In this document: piece by piece, positions 50,468 through 60,507 of the stretch
Numbering within the stretch: the stretch's first letter is position 1
Layout of the letters: each line of letters starts with the position of its first letter
Assembly: GCF_014200405.1 (NCBI RefSeq)
Contig: NZ_JACHBQ010000001.1
Location: 1,922,001 to 1,986,000, forward strand
Length of the DNA stretch: 64,000 nucleotides
Reading direction: 5' to 3'
Source: Cryobacterium roopkundense
GTDB taxonomy: Bacteria > Actinomycetota > Actinomycetes > Actinomycetales > Microbacteriaceae
Notes under the pieces: generated by a model
What the model was told of the DNA's origin: nothing
Seen by the model: only the letters and a program-made list of their open reading frames with translations
Database searches by the model: none
Program-made: the position numbers and the translations under genes

Positions 50468-51430
50468 CTACCCGCGAGTGCTTGTGGCTGTGGGCGCGTT
50501 ATGTGCATCGGACCCGTCGGCGTCATCGCCGTGATCCTCGAGGTCCGAATCAGTGTCTTGTGATTCTACCTCAGGGTCAGGTGCTTTCCATTCCCGGCCG
50601 GGTACGTAGACGTTCAGTTCCAGCCCGGGATGCGCGCGCCGCTGCACGAGGAAGATGATGATTCCGAGTGCAATGGCTGCGAAGGCGGCCCAGATATTCG
50701 TGCGAATACCGAAGAAGTACTCGCTCGGGTCGACGCGGATGGACTCGAAGAAGCTGCGGCCGACGCCGTACCAGATGAGGTAGACGGCGAACGCCTTGCC
50801 CCAGCGGAGGTTGATCCGACGCTCAAGCATGAGAATGACGATCACGCCGAGCACATTCCAGATCATCTCGTACAGGAACGTGGGGTGGAACAGGGTGTCA
50901 ACCGGCAGTCCGACGGGGTATGCCGGGTTGGTCGACTCGATCTCGAGCCCCCACGGCAGAGTCGTCGGCAGACCGAAGAGCTCGTGGTTGAACCAGTTTC
51001 CGAGGCGGCCCGTGGCCTGGGCGATGAGCATGGCGGGCGCAACGGCGTCCACGAACGACCAGAAGCGGATACCAGACAGCCGGCAGCCGATCCACGCGCC
51101 AACGGCGCCACCGATCAGAGCCCCGAAGATGGCGTTCCCGCCGTTCCAGATCGCGAAGACCTCCCAGGGGTTTGCACCCTCGAAGAAATAATCATTCGGG
51201 TGGGTTAGCACGTGGTAGATGCGTGCTCCCACGATGCCGAGCGGTACCGCCCAGAGGATGATGTCGAGGACGACCCCCGGCTCACCTCCGCGCCTAGTGA
51301 GGCGATAGGAGGTCATGGCCGTGGCGAGAACGATTCCGGCCAGGATGCAGAGGGCATATGCGTGGATGCGGAACGGTCCCAGATCGGTGAAACTCCACTC
51401 GGGACTCGGGATGCTCAGAGGCATAGACAA
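50468..51430 (-). CDS. lgt: Prolipoprotein diacylglyceryl transferase
   Basis: Adds diacylglycerol to the lipobox Cys of prelipoproteins in the cytoplasmic membrane. The 320-residue protein has about seven membrane segments and the Lgt signature GRLGNWFNHELFGLPT near residue 143, with HVLTHP and RTNIWAA segments. The last 45 residues are acidic and probably disordered. The TTG at 51430 has GGAAGG at good distance; an ATG two codons later (51424) is an equally reasonable start. It lies 67 bases after trpA and probably ends the his-trp transcript. Confidence 0.95.
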   Translation of the reverse strand: MSMPLSIPSPEWSFTDLGPFRIHAYALCILAGIVLATAMTSYRLTRRGGEPGVVLDIILWAVPLGIVGARIYHVLTHPNDYFFEGANPWEVFAIWNGGNAIFGALIGGAVGAWIGCRLSGIRFWSFVDAVAPAMLIAQATGRLGNWFNHELFGLPTTLPWGLEIESTNPAYPVGLPVDTLFHPTFLYEMIWNVLGVIVILMLERRINLRWGKAFAVYLIWYGVGRSFFESIRVDPSEYFFGIRTNIWAAFAAIALGIIIFLVQRRAHPGLELNVYVPGREWKAPDPEVESQDTDSDLEDHGDDADGSDAHNAPTATSTRG

Positions 51431-51497
51431 CTCAGTATTACCTTCCAGAAAGTGTGGATCACGCGACGAGCAGAAGCTGCCCGACCGTCAATTTATC

Positions 51498-52328
51498 TTA
51501 GATCGAGCGGATGTTTTGTGCGCCCTGTGACAGGGCATGGGCGAGTGCGCCCACGGCAGCGACTCCCCCGTCGGCGAGGGCCTTGACGAGGGCGGAACCC
51601 ACGATGGCCCCGTCGGCGTAGGCGAGGATCTCGCGCACCTGCTCTGGCGTGGAGATCCCGAGGCCCACGCAGGCGCTCGTGCATCCCGCGGCACGCAGAC
51701 GTTCGACAAGAATCTGCGCCGCCGAGTCCACGCCGGCGCGAGCGCCAGTCGTGCCCATCGTCGACACCGCGTAGACGAATCCACGGCTCGCCTCAATGGC
51801 CTGAACGAGCCTGGCGTCCGACGAGGAGGGTGCCGCCAGGAAGACGCGATCCAGCCCGGTCCGTTCACTCGCGGTCATCCAGTCGCCAGCCTCATCGGGA
51901 ATGAGATCGGGCGTAATCAGTCCGGCGCCGCCGGCTGCCAGCAGGTCGTCCGCGAAGCGATCGACGCCGTACTGAACAACGGGATTCCAGTACGTCATGA
52001 CGAGCACGGGTGCCTTCACCTGTGCGGTGATGGCCGCCACGGCTTCAAAGCCGTGGTGCAGGCGGAATCCGCCGGCAAGGGCGCGCTGGGTCGCCGTTTG
52101 GATGACGGGGCCGTCCATGACGGGATCGGAGTAGGGCAAGCCGAGCTCGATCACATCGACCCCGTTGGCCGCGAGGGCCACGGCCGCGTCGATGCTGTCG
52201 CTCAGAGTCGGGAACCCAACGGGAAGATATCCGATCAGGGCGCCGCTCCCGGCCTCGCGGCGCAGGGCGATCGTCGTCTCGACAGCGCTCGCCACGCCAT
52301 TCGCTGCCGGGCTCGAAGTGTTGGTCAT
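51498..52328 (-). CDS. trpA: Tryptophan synthase alpha subunit
   Basis: Cleaves indole-3-glycerol phosphate to indole, which is channelled to TrpB. The 276-residue TIM barrel has catalytic Glu and Asp in [17 protein letters not shown] (about residues 56-72) and the phosphate-binding [11 protein letters not shown] with GSALVKAL. The ATG at 52328 overlaps trpB by ATGA, which keeps the two subunits in balance. Confidence 0.96.
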   Translation of the reverse strand: MTNTSSPAANGVASAVETTIALRREAGSGALIGYLPVGFPTLSDSIDAAVALAANGVDVIELGLPYSDPVMDGPVIQTATQRALAGGFRLHHGFEAVAAITAQVKAPVLVMTYWNPVVQYGVDRFADDLLAAGGAGLITPDLIPDEAGDWMTASERTGLDRVFLAAPSSSDARLVQAIEASRGFVYAVSTMGTTGARAGVDSAAQILVERLRAAGCTSACVGLGISTPEQVREILAYADGAIVGSALVKALADGGVAAVGALAHALSQGAQNIRSI

Positions 52329-53536
52329 GACTGCGTCGCCCCTTCGTCGAGCAGCTCGAAGTACCGAGCTGCTGTTTCCATGTCCTTGTCGCCACGTCCG
52401 CTGAGATTCACCAGAATGGTGGCGTCGGGACCGAGCGTACGGCCGAGCTCGAGGGTACCGGCGAGGGCGTGCGCGGACTCGATGGCGGGGATGATCCCCT
52501 CCGTGCGGCTCAGCAGGCGTAAGGCCGACATGGCCGCATCGTCTGTGACGGGGAAGTAGGTTGCCCGCCCGATACTCGAAAGCCAGGAGTGTTCAGGGCC
52601 GACGCCCGGGTAATCGAGGCCCGCCGAGATGGAGTGGGACTCAACGGTCTGGCCATCTTCGTCCTGCAGCAGGAAACTGCGGGCGCCATGCAACACTCCG
52701 GGGCGACCCTTCGTGATGGTGGCCGCGTGGCGTGGTGTCTCGACGCCGTCTCCGGCCGCCTCATAGCCGTAGAGGGCCACGTCTGCGTCATCGAGGAAGG
52801 CGTGGAAAATGCCCATCGCGTTCGACCCGCCGCCGACACACGCCGTGACGGCATCCGGAAGGGCGCCGGTGAGGTCGAGGACCTGTTGGCGGGCCTCTTC
52901 ACCGATGATCTTCTGGAAGTCGCGAACCATCGTGGGGAACGGATGCGGTCCGGCGACAGTTCCAAAGATGTAGTTCGTGGTTTCGACGTTCGTCACCCAG
53001 TCGCGCATGGCGTCGTTGATCGCATCCTTGAGGGTGCGTGAGCCGGTCTTGACCGGAACGACCTCGGCGCCGAGCAGGCGCATGCGCGCCACGTTCAAGG
53101 CCTGGCGTTCGGTGTCGACCTCACCCATGTAGACGACACATTCGAGCCCGAACAGGGCCGCAACGGTTGCCGTGGCCACCCCATGCTGACCGGCGCCGGT
53201 TTCGGCGATCACACGTGTCTTGCCGATGCGCTTGGTGAGCAGTGCTTGGCCGAGCGCGTTATTGAGCTTGTGTGAACCCGTGTGGTTGAGGTCTTCCCTC
53301 TTGAGGATGATGCGTGCACCGCCGGCGTGCTCGGCGAATCGAGGCACCTCCGTGATGATGGACGGCCGCCCGGTGTAATTGCGGTGCAGCTCCATGAGCT
53401 GGGCCGCGAATTCGGGGTCGTGCTTGGCAACGTCATATTCCGCGGTGAGCTCGTCGAGAGCTGCCACGAGGGATTCGGGAACGAAGCGTCCCCCGAATTC
53501 GCCGAAGTAGGGGCCGGACTGTGAACTGAGAGACAT
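52325..53536 (-). CDS. trpB: Tryptophan synthase beta subunit
   Basis: Condenses indole and serine to tryptophan using pyridoxal phosphate. The 403-residue protein has the PLP lysine in [14 protein letters not shown] (about residue 87), [12 protein letters not shown] and the phosphate-cup GGGSNAMG near residue 236. The ATG at 53536 is immediately adjacent to the trpC stop. It is the trpB1 type expected to work with TrpA. Confidence 0.97.
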   Translation of the reverse strand: MSLSSQSGPYFGEFGGRFVPESLVAALDELTAEYDVAKHDPEFAAQLMELHRNYTGRPSIITEVPRFAEHAGGARIILKREDLNHTGSHKLNNALGQALLTKRIGKTRVIAETGAGQHGVATATVAALFGLECVVYMGEVDTERQALNVARMRLLGAEVVPVKTGSRTLKDAINDAMRDWVTNVETTNYIFGTVAGPHPFPTMVRDFQKIIGEEARQQVLDLTGALPDAVTACVGGGSNAMGIFHAFLDDADVALYGYEAAGDGVETPRHAATITKGRPGVLHGARSFLLQDEDGQTVESHSISAGLDYPGVGPEHSWLSSIGRATYFPVTDDAAMSALRLLSRTEGIIPAIESAHALAGTLELGRTLGPDATILVNLSGRGDKDMETAARYFELLDEGATQS

Positions 53537-54307
53537 CTATACCGCCAAAAACTCAGAGAGGGTGCGGATGGGATCGCTCGTGACGAGCGCTTCGCCGACG
53601 AGCACGACGTCGGCGCCAGCGGCGCGATAGTGCGCCACGTCTGCGGCCGTCTTAACCGCAGATTCTGCGACCCGAACGACACCGGAGGGGATGCGGTCGG
53701 CCAGCGCCCCGAAGAGGTCCTGGTCGAGCGTGAAATCGGAGAGGTTGCGAGCATTGACGCCGACCAGGCTCGCACCGATGTCGAGGGCACGACCGACCTC
53801 GTCGGCGCTGTGCGTCTCGACGAGTGCGGTCATCCCCAGTTCGCGGATGAGTTCCTGCAACGACAACAACGTCTTCTGCTCCAATGCGGCCACGATGAGC
53901 AAGACCATGTCGGCTCCGGCCGCCCGGGCCTCGAATACCTGGTAGGCGGTGCCGATGAAGTCCTTGCGGAGCACGGGGATGGTCGCCGCGGCACGAACCT
54001 CTTCGAGGTCGGCGAGAGTGCCGAGAAAACGGCGCCCCTCGGTGAGCACACTAATGGCACTCGCTCCGCCGGTCTCGTAGGACACCGCCAGAGCTGCGGG
54101 GTCGAGAATGTCGGCCAACGCCCCACGGGACGGACTGGCGCGCTTGATCTCGGCGATGATCTTGACGCGATCAGCCGGCGCGAGGGCCGCGAGCGCGTCG
54201 AGGGCAGCAGGACGGGCCAGCGCATCGGCCTCGACCGTCGCGAGTGGTCGACTGAGGCGGCGTTGTTCGGCGTCGGAGACCGCGCCTGCCAGAAGCTCGG
54301 AGAGCAC
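53537..54307 (-). CDS. trpC: Indole-3-glycerol phosphate synthase
   Basis: Makes indole-3-glycerol phosphate from CdRP. The 256-residue TIM barrel has IIAEIKRASPSRG (catalytic Lys near residue 53), VLTEGRRFLG, VLRKDFIGTAYQ, and VGVNARNLSDF. It is a single-function enzyme; phosphoribosylanthranilate isomerase is not fused and is probably supplied by PriA elsewhere. It ends flush against trpB and begins 4 bases after the small HGxxPAAW gene. Confidence 0.95.
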   Translation of the reverse strand: MLSELLAGAVSDAEQRRLSRPLATVEADALARPAALDALAALAPADRVKIIAEIKRASPSRGALADILDPAALAVSYETGGASAISVLTEGRRFLGTLADLEEVRAAATIPVLRKDFIGTAYQVFEARAAGADMVLLIVAALEQKTLLSLQELIRELGMTALVETHSADEVGRALDIGASLVGVNARNLSDFTLDQDLFGALADRIPSGVVRVAESAVKTAADVAHYRAAGADVVLVGEALVTSDPIRTLSEFLAV

Positions 54308-54311
54308 TCGG

Positions 54312-54542
54312 CTAGTGACCGTGGGGCGCTGCGGTCAGTTCTCCCACGCCGTAGCCGGCCTTGGCCATGACCCAGCCCACAATGGCTCCGACGATGAGCA
54401 GCGCGAAGGATGCCCACACGAGCCACACGAGCTCGAAGAAGAAGGCTGTTGTGCCGATGGTGAAGGCAAGCAACATGATGGTGACTGCGGTCCACGCCGC
54501 CGGTGAGTGGCCGTGGCCGGGGTCTGACACGTCGATGCTCAT
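54312..54542 (-). CDS. HGxxPAAW family small membrane protein
   Basis: The 76-residue protein contains the family motif HGHSPAAWT near residue 10 and two hydrophobic segments (about 16-36 and 40-60). The function is unknown; the family is restricted to actinobacteria and usually lies in the trp operon, as here between trpC and the trp-associated membrane protein. The ATG at 54542 with AGGAG upstream is preferred over an in-frame start at 54569. Confidence 0.85.
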   Translation of the reverse strand: MSIDVSDPGHGHSPAAWTAVTIMLLAFTIGTTAFFFELVWLVWASFALLIVGAIVGWVMAKAGYGVGELTAAPHGH

Positions 54543-54571
54543 GAATCTCCTTTGTGCGGTGACGAACACTT

Positions 54572-55234
54572 CTATTCTAGCGGGCGGTCCCGGTTGTTCT
54601 CTGCGGTGGGGTCTTCGCCACGGCTGAGTTCGTCCCAGTCGACGACGGGGTCAGGGGTCTGGCTTTCGGCCGCGGGGTTTCCGCCCGCCGGTGCCATCCT
54701 CGTGGTCTGATAGCGGCTGGTGGGGCCGGGCCAGCGGCCCGACGTGACGATGATTCCCACGCCGGCCAGCAGCATCACAAACGACGCGCCGAGCGCCAGA
54801 TACGGCCACGGCGTGGTTGTGGCCGCCTCGACTGCCGCGAGAATGGAGTCAGTGCCCGCAACGCCTGTTGCTGCGGTGACGACGGGCGAGCTGGCCAGGG
54901 CGGGGTTCGCGATGACCTGGATCGTGGACAGGAACACCGACACACCGATGAGCACCTCAAGGGCACCGAGCACCACACGCACAATGCGACCGGCGATGGC
55001 GAGGGCCCCTGCGAGGGCGAATCCGGCCAGGGCCAGAGCCGTGATCGCCGGGGAGGCCTCCGAACCGTCGACAGCGAGCCTGAGCGAGTCGGCGCCGGAG
55101 GCACTCACGACGGCATTCACCCACACCTGGGTCCACGCCAGGAGGGCGAGCGTGCTGGCCACCAGGACCACGAGGATGAACGTGAGCTTGATCCGGCGCG
55201 GGGAAGGTGGGCGCCGTGACGTTGCGGAGGGCAC
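54572..55234 (-). CDS. Trp biosynthesis-associated membrane protein, TIGR02234 type
   Basis: The 220-residue protein has four predicted membrane segments (about 18-36, 62-82, 84-106 and 144-164) and a hydrophilic acidic C-terminus. It matches the actinobacterial Trp_oprn_chp family by position between trpE and trpC and by the RRIKLTFILVVLVASTLALL opening. Its role is unknown; tryptophan export or anchoring of the enzymes is conjecture. The start is GTG at 55234, 3 bases after trpE. Confidence 0.85.
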   Translation of the reverse strand: MPSATSRRPPSPRRIKLTFILVVLVASTLALLAWTQVWVNAVVSASGADSLRLAVDGSEASPAITALALAGFALAGALAIAGRIVRVVLGALEVLIGVSVFLSTIQVIANPALASSPVVTAATGVAGTDSILAAVEAATTTPWPYLALGASFVMLLAGVGIIVTSGRWPGPTSRYQTTRMAPAGGNPAAESQTPDPVVDWDELSRGEDPTAENNRDRPLE

Positions 55235-55237
55235 GAG

Positions 55238-56776
55238 TTAGAACACCCGCTTCATGGCATTGGCCACGGCCACGGCACGCAGGGGCGCGGCCGCCTTGTT
55301 CTGGGATTCCTGGTACTCCGATGCGGGGTCGGAATCGAGCACGAGCCCTCCCCCCGCCTGCACTCGCGCGACGCCGTCCTTGATGGTTGCGGTGCGGATG
55401 GCGATGGCGAGGTCGGCATCACCGGCGAAACCGAAGTACCCGACGACTCCGCCGTACACGCCACGCTGGGCGGGTTCGAGGGCATCGATGATTTCGAGGG
55501 CTCGCGGCTTGGGCGCGCCGGAGAGCGTTCCGGCCGGAAAGGCGGCCTTGAAGACATCGATGGCGGTCTTGTCGGGGAGCAGATCCCCCTCGACCGAGGA
55601 CACCAGGTGCATGATGTGGCTGAAGCGTTCGATGCGCTTGAACTCGGTCACCTCAACTGAGCCGGCCCGACACACCTTCAACAGGTCGTTTCGGGCCAGG
55701 TCCACCAGCATCAGATGCTCGGCACCCTCCTTGGCATCCGCTGCCAGCTCTGCGGCGAAATCGGCGTCGGCCTCGGGAGTTGTGCCGCGCGGCTTCGATC
55801 CCGCGATCGGGTGGGTGAAAACACGACCGTTCTGCACCTTGACCAGCGCCTCCGGCGAGGAACCGACGATCGAGTACGGTTCGCCCGTCGACGACTCGAG
55901 GCTGAGCAAGTACATGTAGGGGCTCGGGTTCAGGCTGCGCAGCACCCTGTACACGTCGATGGGGTGCGCCGTGCATTCCTGGTCGAAACGCTGGGAGATA
56001 ACGACCTGGAAGACGTCGCCGGCCACGATGTGTTCCTTGGCCGTGCCCACCGAGGCGAGGAAGTCCTCGCGGGTCGTGCGGTTCGTCGGGTAGGCCGGTG
56101 TTGCGAGGTCAACCTCGGCAAGCCAGGCCTCGCTAGGCGCCGCCAGCCGTGTCTGCAGTGCATCGAGTCGCACGTGAGCGGCGTCCCAGAGCTCGTCGGG
56201 CGTATTGGTGCCGTCGTTGAGCACGTTCGCGATGAGCTGCACAGTGCCGTACTTGTGATCGAGCACGACGAGGTCGGCCACGAAACTGAAGGATTGCCCG
56301 GGCACGTCATAGTCGGCCGGCGGCTGGTGCGGCAGGTTTTCGATCTGGCGGATGGCTTCCCAGCCGATGAATCCCACCAGGCCCCCGGTAAGCGGAGGGT
56401 GTTCGGGCAACCGCGGTGTCTGCCAGCGCTCGAAGAGATAATCGAGGGCGGCGAGGGGCGCGAGCGTCAGCGCGGAGCCGAGGGCGCGTTCGGCGGCCAC
56501 GCCATAGTCGATCCAGCGGGTCTCGTCTCCCTCCTGGGTGAGCACGCCGAAGGACGACACCCCCACGAAGGAGAACCGAGACCAGATGCCGCCCTGTTCC
56601 GCGGATTCCAGCAAAAAGCTACCAGGCTGGCCTGCTGCGAGCTTGCGGTAAATGCCCACCGGAGTCTCTCCGTCGGCGAACAGCTCGCGGATGACCGGAA
56701 TCACCCGGTGGGCCCCGATCAGGGCGCCGAATTGCTCATGAGTCGTTGAGCCGGCCGTGGGGCGATCGCCGCTCAT
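55238..56776 (-). CDS. trpE: Anthranilate synthase component I
   Basis: Converts chorismate to anthranilate with a separate glutaminase subunit. The 512-residue protein has the feedback-site motif FLLESAE near residue 50, [28 protein letters not shown] and [10 protein letters not shown] in the chorismate-binding domain. The LLES motif suggests inhibition by tryptophan. The ATG at 56776 overlaps hisI by ATGA, so the trp genes read through from the his genes. trpG and trpD are not in the window. Confidence 0.96.
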   Translation of the reverse strand: MSGDRPTAGSTTHEQFGALIGAHRVIPVIRELFADGETPVGIYRKLAAGQPGSFLLESAEQGGIWSRFSFVGVSSFGVLTQEGDETRWIDYGVAAERALGSALTLAPLAALDYLFERWQTPRLPEHPPLTGGLVGFIGWEAIRQIENLPHQPPADYDVPGQSFSFVADLVVLDHKYGTVQLIANVLNDGTNTPDELWDAAHVRLDALQTRLAAPSEAWLAEVDLATPAYPTNRTTREDFLASVGTAKEHIVAGDVFQVVISQRFDQECTAHPIDVYRVLRSLNPSPYMYLLSLESSTGEPYSIVGSSPEALVKVQNGRVFTHPIAGSKPRGTTPEADADFAAELAADAKEGAEHLMLVDLARNDLLKVCRAGSVEVTEFKRIERFSHIMHLVSSVEGDLLPDKTAIDVFKAAFPAGTLSGAPKPRALEIIDALEPAQRGVYGGVVGYFGFAGDADLAIAIRTATIKDGVARVQAGGGLVLDSDPASEYQESQNKAAAPLRAVAVANAMKRVF

Positions 56777-57132
56777 TCGGTGGGCCTCTCCATCGTGACA
56801 ACGTCGAGTTCGCGACCGTCGAAGCACGTGCGGGTGCCCGTGTGGCAGGCCACTCCCACCTGGTCGACCTTCACGAGAAGCGTGTCGTTGTCGCAGTCGA
56901 GGGCAGCTGAACGCACGTACTGCGCGTGACCGGATGTGTCGCCCTTGCGCCAGTACTCCTGACGGCTGCGGGACCAGAAGGTCACGCGCCCCTCTGTCAC
57001 AGTGCGTCGCAGCGCCTCGCGGTTCATCCAGCCGAGCATAAGCACCTCGCCGGTGTCCCACTGTTGGATCACGGCGGGCAGCAGTCCCACGGAGTTGTAC
57101 ACCGCGGCGTCGAATCGGGGTTCGTCGGTCAT
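56773..57132 (-). CDS. hisI: Phosphoribosyl-AMP cyclohydrolase
   Basis: Third step of histidine synthesis. The 119-residue single-domain enzyme has [13 protein letters not shown], the metal-binding Asp/Cys cluster [13 protein letters not shown] and the final [11 protein letters not shown]. HisE is encoded separately upstream. ATGA overlaps link it to hisF upstream and trpE downstream. Confidence 0.96.
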   Translation of the reverse strand: MTDEPRFDAAVYNSVGLLPAVIQQWDTGEVLMLGWMNREALRRTVTEGRVTFWSRSRQEYWRKGDTSGHAQYVRSAALDCDNDTLLVKVDQVGVACHTGTRTCFDGRELDVVTMERPTE

Positions 57133-57893
57133 GATCGCACCAGCATTCCGGCACTCGCCAGCTCTCGCTTGACGTCGCCTATCGTGAGTATCTCGTCGTG
57201 GAAAACGGATGCCGCGAGCACCGCGTCTGCGCCCGAGCGCACCGCAGGCGGAAAGTCTTCGACCCGGCCGGCGCCGCCGGAGGCGATGACGGGTACCCGG
57301 CTGTTCGCCCGCATCAGGGAAATCAGCTCGGTGTCGAAGCCCTGCTTCGTGCCGTCGGCGTCTATGGAGTTGATGAGCAGCTCCCCCGCGCCGAGCTCGA
57401 TGGCCTCCCGCGCCCAGGCCACAGCGTCGATGTCGGTCTCGGTTCGCCCACCGTGCGTGGTCACGATGAAGCCGGACTCTGTGCGTTCGCTGCGCTTCAC
57501 GTCGAGCGAGAGCACGATGACCTGCGCGCCGAAGCGGTCGGCGATCTCGGCGATAAGCACGGGGCGCGCGATGGCGGCGCTGTTGATCCCCACCTTGTCG
57601 GCACCGCTCGCTTGCAAACGCGACACGTCTTCGACGCTGCGGATGCCGCCGCCCACCGTGAGCGGGATAAAGACCTGCTCGGCGGTGGCGCGCACCACGT
57701 CGTAGGTCGTGGAGCGGTTGTCTACTGTTGCCGTGACGTCAAGGAACGTCAGTTCGTCGGCACCCTGCTCGAAGTAGAGCCGCGCAAGCTCGACCGGGTC
57801 GCCAGCGTCACGCAAGTTTTTGAAGTTGACACCCTTCACGACGCGGCCGTTAGCCACGTCGAGGCAGGGGATGACGCGAACGGAGAGACTCAT
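57129..57893 (-). CDS. hisF: Imidazole glycerol phosphate synthase cyclase subunit
   Basis: Forms imidazole glycerol phosphate and AICAR from PRFAR and HisH-derived ammonia. The 254-residue TIM barrel has catalytic Asp in [14 protein letters not shown] near residue 11 and the second Asp in [15 protein letters not shown]. Its partner HisH is not in the window. It is 15 bases after hisG and overlaps hisI by ATGA. Confidence 0.97.
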   Translation of the reverse strand: MSLSVRVIPCLDVANGRVVKGVNFKNLRDAGDPVELARLYFEQGADELTFLDVTATVDNRSTTYDVVRATAEQVFIPLTVGGGIRSVEDVSRLQASGADKVGINSAAIARPVLIAEIADRFGAQVIVLSLDVKRSERTESGFIVTTHGGRTETDIDAVAWAREAIELGAGELLINSIDADGTKQGFDTELISLMRANSRVPVIASGGAGRVEDFPPAVRSGADAVLAASVFHDEILTIGDVKRELASAGMLVRS

Positions 57894-57908
57894 GCTGACT
57901 CCAGCTGA

Positions 57909-58748
57909 TTACAAACGGGCGTTGTGGATGGTCGTGACGAGGATGGCGCGGGCACCGAGAGCATAAAGGGAATCCATCACGTTGTTCATGTCGAGGCGGG
58001 CAATCATCACCCGCACGGCGACCCATTCCGGGTCGTGCAACGACGAGACGGTGGGCGATTCGATGCCGGGGGCCATCTCGCACGCCGCATCGAGCAGGCT
58101 GGAGGGGATGTCGTAGTCGAGCAGCACGTACTGGCGGGCCACGAGAACGCCCTGCAGGCGGCGCAGGAGGGTCGCGATGCCAGGCTTGTCGTTCTCCGAG
58201 CTGATCAGAACGGCCGTGGACTGCAGAATGACCGGCCCGAAGATTTCGAGGCCGGCCTTCTTCAGGGTCGTGCCGGTGGACACGACGTCGGCCACGGCAT
58301 CCGCTACACCGAGCTGAACGGCGGATTCGACGGCGCCGTCGAGGGGAACGAGAGTCACCTTCACGTCGAAGCCAGCGAGGAACTTCTCCACGAGGCCCGG
58401 GTAGCTCGTGGCGACACGCAGGCCCGTGAGATCGGACAGCTCACGGAAGCGGCCGGCCGGCCCGGCGAAGCGGAATGTGGAGTCGCCGAAGTCGAGGCTC
58501 GCAATCTCGAGGGCGGTCGAGCCGGAGTCGAGCAGCAGGTCACGCCCGGTGATTCCCACGTCGAGGGCGCCGGAGCCCACGTAGGTAGCGATGTCGCGGG
58601 GACGCAGGTAGAAGAACTCCACCCCGTTGTTGGGGTCGGCGGCGACAAGGTCACGCGGGTCGCGGCGACCGCGGTAGCCGGCCTCCGACAGCATTTGGGC
58701 GGCGGTTTCGGCCAATGAGCCCTTATTAGGCACGGCAATTCTCAGCAT
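57909..58748 (-). CDS. hisG: ATP phosphoribosyltransferase, long form
   Basis: Commits phosphoribosyl pyrophosphate to histidine synthesis. The 279-residue protein begins LRIAVPNKGSLAE, has the PRPP site DAVADVVSTGTTLKKAGL near residue 150, and an extra C-terminal ferredoxin-like domain that makes it the HisG-long form, normally inhibited by histidine and not needing HisZ. It lies 97 bases after hisE, the largest gap in this array; no attenuator was recognised there. Confidence 0.96.
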   Translation of the reverse strand: MLRIAVPNKGSLAETAAQMLSEAGYRGRRDPRDLVAADPNNGVEFFYLRPRDIATYVGSGALDVGITGRDLLLDSGSTALEIASLDFGDSTFRFAGPAGRFRELSDLTGLRVATSYPGLVEKFLAGFDVKVTLVPLDGAVESAVQLGVADAVADVVSTGTTLKKAGLEIFGPVILQSTAVLISSENDKPGIATLLRRLQGVLVARQYVLLDYDIPSSLLDAACEMAPGIESPTVSSLHDPEWVAVRVMIARLDMNNVMDSLYALGARAILVTTIHNARL

Positions 58749-58845
58749 GGCAACACTCTCTGGTCAACTAATGACGTGGTGATCTAAAGACGGTTTCGGA
58801 TTCGGGTTCTGCACGGGGAGCGAATGGCTCACCTCAGTTCGCGGA

Positions 58846-59109
58846 TCAGAGATGTCGGTAGACGTCGGCCGGGGTGAGGCCCTTCGCGATCAGGAGAACC
58901 TGAAGGTGGTACAGCAGCTGGGAGATCTCGGCCGCCGTTTCTTCGTCGCTCTGGAATTCCGCGGCCATCCATACCTCGGCGGCCTCTTCGACAATTTTCT
59001 TGCCGATGGCGTGCACGCCGGCATCGAGCTCACGCACGGTACCGGACCCCTCGGGGCGGGTCAGGGCCTTGTCGCTCAGCTCAGCAAAAAGGTCATCAAA
59101 AGTCTTCAC
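58846..59109 (-). CDS. hisE: Phosphoribosyl-ATP pyrophosphohydrolase
   Basis: Second step of histidine synthesis. The 87-residue helical protein has the MazG-like metal motif [13 protein letters not shown] near residue 34 and [12 protein letters not shown]. It is the stand-alone form found in actinobacteria. It starts 9 bases after rpe, so rpe and the his genes probably share a transcript. Confidence 0.95.
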   Translation of the reverse strand: MKTFDDLFAELSDKALTRPEGSGTVRELDAGVHAIGKKIVEEAAEVWMAAEFQSDEETAAEISQLLYHLQVLLIAKGLTPADVYRHL

Positions 59110-59118
59110 TGCTCTAGG

Positions 59119-59790
59119 TTACTCGTGCCCGTGGTGGTGCCGGGCCGCGCTGGAGCGCAGCAGGGCGATCTGGGCGGCCGGATCGTCGGCGCCGAAGACA
59201 CTCGAGCCGGCCACGAACGTGTCGGCTCCGGCGGCCGCGGCGATCTCAATGGTCTGCTCGGTGATGCCTCCGTCCACCTGCAACCACACGTCTAGACCAC
59301 TGGATTTCACCGCCGCCGACAGGGTTTCGAGCTTCGGCATCGTCGACGCCATGAAGCTCTGGCCGCCGAAGCCGGGTTCGACGGTCATCACCAGAACCTG
59401 GTCGAATTCCGGCAGCAGCTCGAGGTACTGCTCCACGGGGGTGCCGGGCTTCAGGGCCAGGCCCGCGCGGGCGCCGATCGCGCGCAGCCTGCGGGCGAGC
59501 CCCGCGGCATCCGCTGCCGCTTCGGCGTGGAAGGTAACCGAGTACGCACCGACCTCCGCGTAGCCAGGCGCCCATTTGTCGGGGTCGTCGATCATGAGGT
59601 GGATGTCGAGCGGCAACGGCGAGACCTGCTGCAGCCGGTCGACCATGGCGAGGCCGAAGGTGAGGTTGGGCACGAAGTGGTTGTCCATGATGTCGACGTG
59701 CACGAGATCGGCGGTGCGAATGCGCCCGAGCTCTCGTTCGAAATTGGCGAAATCGGCGGCCAGGATGCTCGGATTGATGCGTATGGGCAT
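59119..59790 (-). CDS. rpe: Ribulose-phosphate 3-epimerase
   Basis: Interconverts ribulose-5-phosphate and xylulose-5-phosphate. The 223-residue TIM barrel has PSILAADFANFERELG, VHVDIMDNHFVPNLTFG and the MTVEPGFGGQSFM motif with the catalytic Asp/His residues. It heads the rpe-hisE-hisG array. The product feeds the same pathway as the tkt and tal genes about 55 kb away. A 46-base gap separates it from the upstream membrane-protein gene. Confidence 0.96.
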   Translation of the reverse strand: MPIRINPSILAADFANFERELGRIRTADLVHVDIMDNHFVPNLTFGLAMVDRLQQVSPLPLDIHLMIDDPDKWAPGYAEVGAYSVTFHAEAAADAAGLARRLRAIGARAGLALKPGTPVEQYLELLPEFDQVLVMTVEPGFGGQSFMASTMPKLETLSAAVKSSGLDVWLQVDGGITEQTIEIAAAAGADTFVAGSSVFGADDPAAQIALLRSSAARHHHGHE

Positions 59791-59836
59791 GGTTTAAGCC
59801 TAGACGAACGGATGCCGCGGGTCTTGCGGCGCGACC

Positions 59837-60502
59837 TCACAGGGCGGACAGGCCCCCGCCGATGAGAGCCGCGCCGATCACCAGCAGCACCACGCTCATG
59901 ATCGCGTCGTTGTGGCGAACCAACGTGACCCGCAGTTTCTCCATTCGGCCCCGTATCCGGTCGGGGGCTGCAAGAAAGGCGACCACGGGTGTGGCAACGC
60001 TCAGACACGCGATCGCCGTGTACGCGGCCCCCACGGCGAGAGTTGCGCCAAGCGGCAAACCCGCGCTGCCGATCGTGATGCCTGCCCCGACACCGAGAAG
60101 AAGCTCCTTCGGATTCGCCACCGACAGGGTTAGCGCCAGAAATGCGGCCCGTGTGGGCGAGCTGCCCTCGATCGCGCCCATCCAGCCGGGGAGGTCCACC
60201 TCGTCCGCTGACCGGGGTCTCCCCCGCCATTTCGCAACGGCGAGCACCATGAGCGCAGCCCCCACGACAAGGCGCAGCACGCCCACGAACGGTGAGCCGT
60301 CGTCGCTGCGTTCCACGAGATCACTCATCACCGCGAAAAGGCCCACGACGACGCCCACGCCCAGAAGCCGGCCAGCGAGGAATGTCAGGCCGGCGGACGA
60401 GCCGGCCGGGGACAACAGCACCAGCAGTACCGCGATGAGCGGCAGGGGGCTCAGTGCGACCGCCACGGCGACGGGAAGCGCCGCCCCAAAAGCATCGAGC
60501 AT
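59837..60502 (-). CDS. GAP family membrane protein
   Basis: The 221-residue protein has about six hydrophobic segments and resembles the GAP (Sap, sulfolipid-addressing) family of LysE-like transporters: an N-terminal SPLPLIAVLLVLLSP, a Gly-Arg-Leu-Leu turn, and VANPKELLLGVGAG in the middle. The substrate is unknown. It is 5 bases after the DUF6194 gene on the same strand and probably cotranscribed. Confidence 0.8.
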   Translation of the reverse strand: MLDAFGAALPVAVAVALSPLPLIAVLLVLLSPAGSSAGLTFLAGRLLGVGVVVGLFAVMSDLVERSDDGSPFVGVLRLVVGAALMVLAVAKWRGRPRSADEVDLPGWMGAIEGSSPTRAAFLALTLSVANPKELLLGVGAGITIGSAGLPLGATLAVGAAYTAIACLSVATPVVAFLAAPDRIRGRMEKLRVTLVRHNDAIMSVVLLVIGAALIGGGLSAL

Positions 60503-60507
60503 GGCCG

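Noticed and set aside
58749..58845. Possible his attenuator between hisE and hisG
   Set aside because: No short His-rich frame or terminator/antiterminator pair could be found in the 97 bases.
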